From contig JAFRJF010000252.1 in assembly GCA_017432405.1 (NCBI GenBank), forward strand, positions 1 to 24,948: 24,948 nucleotides of DNA, read 5' to 3'. Positions 21,305 through 24,948 of the stretch are shown piece after piece (positions within the stretch are counted from its first letter, which is position 1; every line of letters begins with the position of its first letter). A program made the position numbers and the translations under genes. The stretch is from Clostridia bacterium (GTDB lineage Bacteria; Bacillota_A; Clostridia; Christensenellales; Aristaeellaceae). The notes under the pieces were generated by a model. The model did not search any database and was not told the origin of the DNA. It saw only the letters and a list, made by a program, of their open reading frames with translations.

Positions 21305-23209
21305 TTATCGTATCACAAAGCCTCGCCTGGTTTTTTTGGCTTCATACAGTTTTTCATCCGCCCGGGTCGCAAGGGCTTCCCAATCAGTTCTGGTCTGAGC
21401 TATCCCCGTGGCATAGCCCACCGAGATCTCCAGAAAGTACGGCCGTTCCGAGCATTCGTTATACCGTTGACACATCACCTTGACCGAACGAATCTTCTCC
21501 TCGATTTCCTCCTCTGTCATCTGGACAAAGCATGCCTGGAACTCATCGCCGCCGATGCGTCCGATCACTTGCCCTGTGCCAAACACCTGGGTGAGAATCT
21601 TCGCGACGCTTTTCAGCGCGATATCGCCCTCCCGATGGCCGAAGTGATCGTTGATCTGCTTCAAATGGTCCAAGTCGGCCATGATGACCGTCACTGGCCT
21701 CTGCCTGTCAGCGGTCAAGCGCTCCCTTGCGCTGATCAAACCTGCGCGATTGTACAGGCCGGTCAGCTCATCGGTGCGCGCCATGGCCTGCAGCTGGGCG
21801 CGGTATTGCTTTTGCCGCGTCCAGATGTCCATATATCTCAGGCTCGTACCAATGTCGAGGGACAGCATGTAATAGAAATCTATCTTTTCCGGCTCGATTT
21901 CAACATTCAGTACGCCATATTGGTATTCTTCGTCAAACAGCAGGAACGTCATGACGTTGCCCGGGAAGCGGAACGCCGGATTGCCCGACTTCCGAAGCAT
22001 CACCGGCGCCTCGTCCCAGCTGTAGCCCTCCACATGCTTGCCCTCCTGCCGCATGCAAACATGTATCCTTTCCGGAAGATCCGGTATCGTACCCGGCTTG
22101 ACGCGCAACGGCTTCTCAAACAGGCAAAGATAGGAACCGGCTGTTCCAAGATAAGCCATGCAGGAACCGATCGAGGCAAAAAAACGCTTCGGATCATCCA
22201 CCTCCAGCAGCATTTCACGGTTCATCAGCGCGCCAATCCAGGAATTGTGCTGATACTCGCGGCTGCGCTGCAATCTGCGGATGACCTCTTCCTGCTCCGG
22301 ACGTTCCTGCCCCTTTTCAGGCGCACAGCCACAGGAGCAGCGGCGTATAAAGGGCACATGGATTCTTCTTGAATTGACGCTCTCGCCCCGAAGTATACCC
22401 AGGGCGCTCTCAACGTCCTGCCTGGAAAAGGCGTCATAATCCTGCCGCGCTGTGGTGAGAGGAGGGTCCATATAGCCAGCCATCAGCATATCGTCAAAGC
22501 CCGTTACCGCGATGTCCTTGCCGACCTCCAGGCCCCGTGCGCGGCACACCCGGTAGATTGCCACGGTCATCTCGTCGTTCGCGGATACGATCGCTTCCAA
22601 TTCAGGCGCGTGATCCAGCAGCTGTTCCACACTTCTGTCCACATTCTCGGAATAATCGCCCTGCACGATGTATTCCTCGCGTATCGGAATGCCGTGCTTT
22701 ACGAGCGTATCCCGATATCCAATGAAGCGCTCCTCCGCGTCCTGGTTGTTCTTCGGTCCTGTAATATAGCCGATTCGAGTCAACCCATGGACCTCTATCA
22801 GGTGCTCTACGCACCCGGCGATGCCCTGCGTGTTGTCCGCGATCAGGGTAATCCCGCGCTTTGGCGCACGGTCTGTCTCCGTCAGAATCATTGGAATATC
22901 AGGCGTGTGCCTCAGAAATTCCTCCAAGGGAATCTCATTTTGGTAAATGGAAAGCGTGCCGGCAGAAATGATCAGCAGATCGAGATTCTCATACTCCGTG
23001 TAGCCACAAAGCGAGGCATACTGATAGTCAAACCGGCTGGACCGCAGGGCAAAGTCCTGAATGAAGCTGGCGCTCTCCGTTCCAAGGAAGACCTGCAACT
23101 GCACATTTTCGTCCTTGAGCAGATTCCAGATCATATGTACCAGCCGGCCGGGATGATCCGTATGGTAGTTCCCGACGACGAAGCCAATCTTCTTTTTCGT
23201 TTCCTTCAT
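21305..23209 (-). CDS. Diguanylate cyclase with LacI-type ligand-binding sensor domain
   Basis: The protein has 634 residues and no signal peptide or membrane helix. Residues 7-290 are a periplasmic-binding-protein-like (LacI/Peripla_BP_3) sensor starting at KKIGFVVGNYHTDHPG, with no helix-turn-helix before it. A linker domain (about 290-455) has cysteines CSCGC near 295 and may be GAF-like. The C-terminal GGDEF domain (about 470-634) has FKxIND-like LKQINDHFGHREGD and an intact GGDEF at 553-557, so it should make c-di-GMP. The inhibitory RxxD site just before GGDEF is absent (GTGQ). A sugar or similar ligand would thus control c-di-GMP in the cytosol; that is inference from architecture. GAGGG is 9 nt before the ATG. 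The gene has its own promoter and operator at 23263-23304. Confidence 0.9.
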   Translation of the reverse strand: MKETKKKIGFVVGNYHTDHPGRLVHMIWNLLKDENVQLQVFLGTESASFIQDFALRSSRFDYQYASLCGYTEYENLDLLIISAGTLSIYQNEIPLEEFLRHTPDIPMILTETDRAPKRGITLIADNTQGIAGCVEHLIEVHGLTRIGYITGPKNNQDAEERFIGYRDTLVKHGIPIREEYIVQGDYSENVDRSVEQLLDHAPELEAIVSANDEMTVAIYRVCRARGLEVGKDIAVTGFDDMLMAGYMDPPLTTARQDYDAFSRQDVESALGILRGESVNSRRIHVPFIRRCSCGCAPEKGQERPEQEEVIRRLQRSREYQHNSWIGALMNREMLLEVDDPKRFFASIGSCMAYLGTAGSYLCLFEKPLRVKPGTIPDLPERIHVCMRQEGKHVEGYSWDEAPVMLRKSGNPAFRFPGNVMTFLLFDEEYQYGVLNVEIEPEKIDFYYMLSLDIGTSLRYMDIWTRQKQYRAQLQAMARTDELTGLYNRAGLISARERLTADRQRPVTVIMADLDHLKQINDHFGHREGDIALKSVAKILTQVFGTGQVIGRIGGDEFQACFVQMTEEEIEEKIRSVKVMCQRYNECSERPYFLEISVGYATGIAQTRTDWEALATRADEKLYEAKKTRRGFVIR

Positions 23210-23262
23210 GCGCTTTCACCCTCGGTCCCTCAATTGCAGATTTTACAGCGCCAATCAAGCTT

Positions 23263-23304
23263 ATTATAACATTATGCCATTGATATGACAAGTGTCTCAT
23301 ATCA
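23263..23304 (-). promoter_or_regulatory. Promoter and palindromic operator of the GGDEF gene
   Basis: On the minus strand TTGTCA (23286-23291), a 17-nt spacer and TATAAT (23263-23268) form the promoter, about 50 nt before the start codon. A palindrome with 8-bp arms TGATATGA / TCATATCA (23281-23288 and 23297-23304, 8-nt centre) covers the -35, as expected for a repressor site. Confidence 0.65.
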
Positions 23305-23321
23305 CAACATACACACTTTAG

Positions 23322-23567
<246 letters not shown>

Positions 23568-23570
23568 CAG

Positions 23571-24065
23571 TCAAGCATTAACAAAGGGCTGTAAAAGGTC
23601 AAGACCCTTACAGACCTTTTCATCGGCTCTCCGTCTTGCATACACAAAACCGGCACAGGCTTTCGGCGGATCCTCGCGGACGGGACAGAACCAGTGCTGC
23701 CGACCCATTATCACGGTATTGCGATGGTGGACGACCTCCCGCGGATGCATCGGTTCCCACGCGACAAATGCCAGGAACAGACAGCTCAGCATGATCCAGC
23801 GATGTCCCTCCGGCGCATCCGGCATATGGCGCTCCAGGTTATCACACAGGGATGATATGAGCGCTTCAACGCTCGCCGCAGGTATGTCGCCGGGTTCGGG
23901 AACAAACCCGCGCATGCGCAGCAGCGTTCCCCTGTTCCATTGGCTTATGGTTGCTTGGGCCTTGATCTCAGCCATGCAGCGCACCATGACACCCCTGGCC
24001 ATCTTGGCGCAGACGCCCTTCTGGACGACCTTGCCCTGCTCCAGCTCCCCGAACAAAGCTCTCAT
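23571..24065 (-). CDS. DUF2115 (UPF0305)-like protein
   Basis: The protein has 164 residues and is soluble. The helical N-terminal half ends in a CLFLAFVAWEPMHP stretch. A TVIMGRQHWFCPVRED segment and PPKACAGFVYARR follow, resembling the YL.FIA..PLHP ... YYCPVRE ... A.C.FC.A pattern remembered for DUF2115/UPF0305; the second cysteine of the last pair is valine here. The family function is unknown; a metal-binding role has been supposed from its cysteines. The frame opens as far as 24191, but that extension is not protein-like; the ATG at 24065 has AGG about 9 nt upstream. It is divergent from the DUF6398 gene. Confidence 0.5.
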   Translation of the reverse strand: MRALFGELEQGKVVQKGVCAKMARGVMVRCMAEIKAQATISQWNRGTLLRMRGFVPEPGDIPAASVEALISSLCDNLERHMPDAPEGHRWIMLSCLFLAFVAWEPMHPREVVHHRNTVIMGRQHWFCPVREDPPKACAGFVYARRRADEKVCKGLDLLQPFVNA

Positions 24066-24147
24066 CGAAGAAACCTGTCCATTCCAGGCCGCATATGTTT
24101 GTAAACAATAGGGTAGAGGGAGAGCAATAGCCCTCGCCCCTCCCGTT

Positions 24148-24178
24148 GCGCCGTACATACCGGTCAGGTATACGGCGC
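24148..24178. repeat. Long hairpin in the divergent region before the DUF6398 gene
   Basis: GCGCCGTACATACC and GGTATACGGCGC pair over 12 bp with a 2-nt bulge and a GGTCA loop. It lies in the 235-nt gap between the DUF2115-like and DUF6398 genes and has no T run on either side. It could be an operator or an inverted-repeat scar. No convincing promoter is visible in this gap. Confidence 0.5.
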
Positions 24179-24300
24179 TACATCGTAACATGGATTCAAG
24201 TATGACTCAGGTAGTAAGCGAGAGGATCGACCAAACCAGGCCGGTTCTCTTTCTTATTAGACAAGGCAAGAGCCTTCGGACTCAGCAGAAAGTTCACCAC

Positions 24301-24945
24301 ATGAAAATCTCTGCCCAGATGCGGCCGGTCTACGAAGAGATTGCCGGGATGATAGAGGAATACTGTGAGAAGTACCTGAATGAGGAATATCTGGAACTCT
24401 GCCTGCGCCTGCTGGAAAATCTGTGCCGCAAGCGCCCGTCTCCGCTGCTGAAGGGCAGGCGCAATACCTGGGCCGCGGGGATCGTCTATGCCATTGCCGC
24501 CAACAACTTCATATTCGACAAGTCCATGCCGATCCACCTGACCGCCGACGAGTTGAGCCGGCCCTTTGGCATTGCCCCGTCCACCGCCGGTAATAAGGCG
24601 GCCGAGATTCGCAAGCTAATCCGCATGTCTCACTGGGATACGGAATGGCTGCTAAAGGAACTGATTAAGGACAACCCAGCCATCTGGATGCTCTCCGTGG
24701 ACGGGTTTATCGTGGATGCCCGGGACTTGCCTCTGGAAATCCAGCAGGAAGCCGCATGCAGAGGATTGATTCCCTATGTGCCCGCCCCGAGGCAGAAGGA
24801 AGAAGAACGGCCCGAGCAGCATTCGGAGAAGGCCGATATTCCTGCTCCGAATTCCTCACAGGCTTGCGTATCCAATGATTCTCCTTCCGTACCGGCTCCT
24901 CCTGCTGACTTCTCCGATATCTACGACCGTTTTCGGACAGTCTGA
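24301..24945 (+). CDS. DUF6398 domain protein with helix-turn-helix-like segment
   Basis: The protein has 214 residues. An all-helical domain (1-125) matches the DUF6398 pattern: an EYLELCLRLLENLCRKRPSP helix, WAAGIVYAIAANNFIFD, then LTADELSRPFGIAPSTAGNK, which looks like a helix-turn-helix. After a conserved-looking middle part (about 130-170) a proline- and serine-rich low-complexity tail follows. The fold recalls the cyclin/TFIIB-type repeat, so nucleic-acid binding is possible but not shown. The frame is open from an ATG at 24190, but the added 37 residues do not look conserved; the ATG at 24301 begins where homology would. Neither start has a strong ribosome binding site. The gene ends three bases before the window end. 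Confidence 0.7.
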   Translation: MKISAQMRPVYEEIAGMIEEYCEKYLNEEYLELCLRLLENLCRKRPSPLLKGRRNTWAAGIVYAIAANNFIFDKSMPIHLTADELSRPFGIAPSTAGNKAAEIRKLIRMSHWDTEWLLKELIKDNPAIWMLSVDGFIVDARDLPLEIQQEAACRGLIPYVPAPRQKEEERPEQHSEKADIPAPNSSQACVSNDSPSVPAPPADFSDIYDRFRTV

Positions 24946-24948
24946 CCA

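Overview
The window looks like a chromosomal segment of a fairly GC-rich, low-oxygen member of the Bacillota, probably a gut-type Clostridia lineage. The reasons are strong AGGAGG-type ribosome binding sites, consensus sigma-A promoters (TTGACA/TATAAT), clostridial-style families (DUF6398, DUF2115-like, a MerR/GyrI regulator, a desulfoferrodoxin-like domain) and Gram-positive-type secreted proteins with a C-terminal membrane anchor. No tRNA, rRNA, CRISPR array, transposase or integrase is visible. A species cannot be named from this.

Layout. (1) Positions 1-208 carry three palindromic repeats at an exact 59-base period. (2) 209-6943, minus strand: a two-gene secretion unit, a SurA/PrsA-like foldase followed by a 1790-residue surface protein. 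(3) 7387-11962, minus strand: a three-gene unit with a secreted repeat protein, a phosphomannomutase homologue that has lost its key catalytic residues, and a DUF6884 protein with a GIY-YIG-like C-terminus. (4) 12055-13111: about 1 kb with no convincing large gene. It holds a symmetric divergent promoter pair around a perfect palindrome, terminator-like hairpins on both sides and short dispersed repeats, so it is a good candidate locus for non-coding RNA. (5) 13185-16268, minus strand: a tight four-gene operon (methyltransferase, MBL-fold hydrolase, membrane-attached methyltransferase, alpha/beta hydrolase) with its own promoter, operator-like palindrome and terminator. (6) 16405-16785, plus strand: a promoter, a perfect 19-bp palindrome and two tiny overlapping genes. 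(7) 16856-21257, minus strand: a small alpha/beta hydrolase, a MerR regulator with a 19-bp-spacer promoter, a C-terminal GNAT remnant, an HTH regulator fused to a complete desulfoferrodoxin/superoxide-reductase-like domain, a DinB-DUF3795 fusion, a P-loop kinase-like protein and a 5'-truncated PfkB sugar kinase behind a palindromic promoter. (8) 21305-24945: a LacI-sensor/GGDEF diguanylate cyclase, a 3' fragment of enolase, a DUF2115-like protein and a DUF6398 protein.

How it fits together. The first half is mainly cell-envelope biology: secreted proteins and a dedicated foldase. The second half is an accessory stress and signalling region, rich in small regulators with clear operators, small hydrolases and methyltransferases. 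It also contains three separate gene remnants (GNAT, PfkB, enolase), all of which keep only the 3' end of the ancestral gene. Functional assignments rest on motif recognition by eye; no database search was possible.
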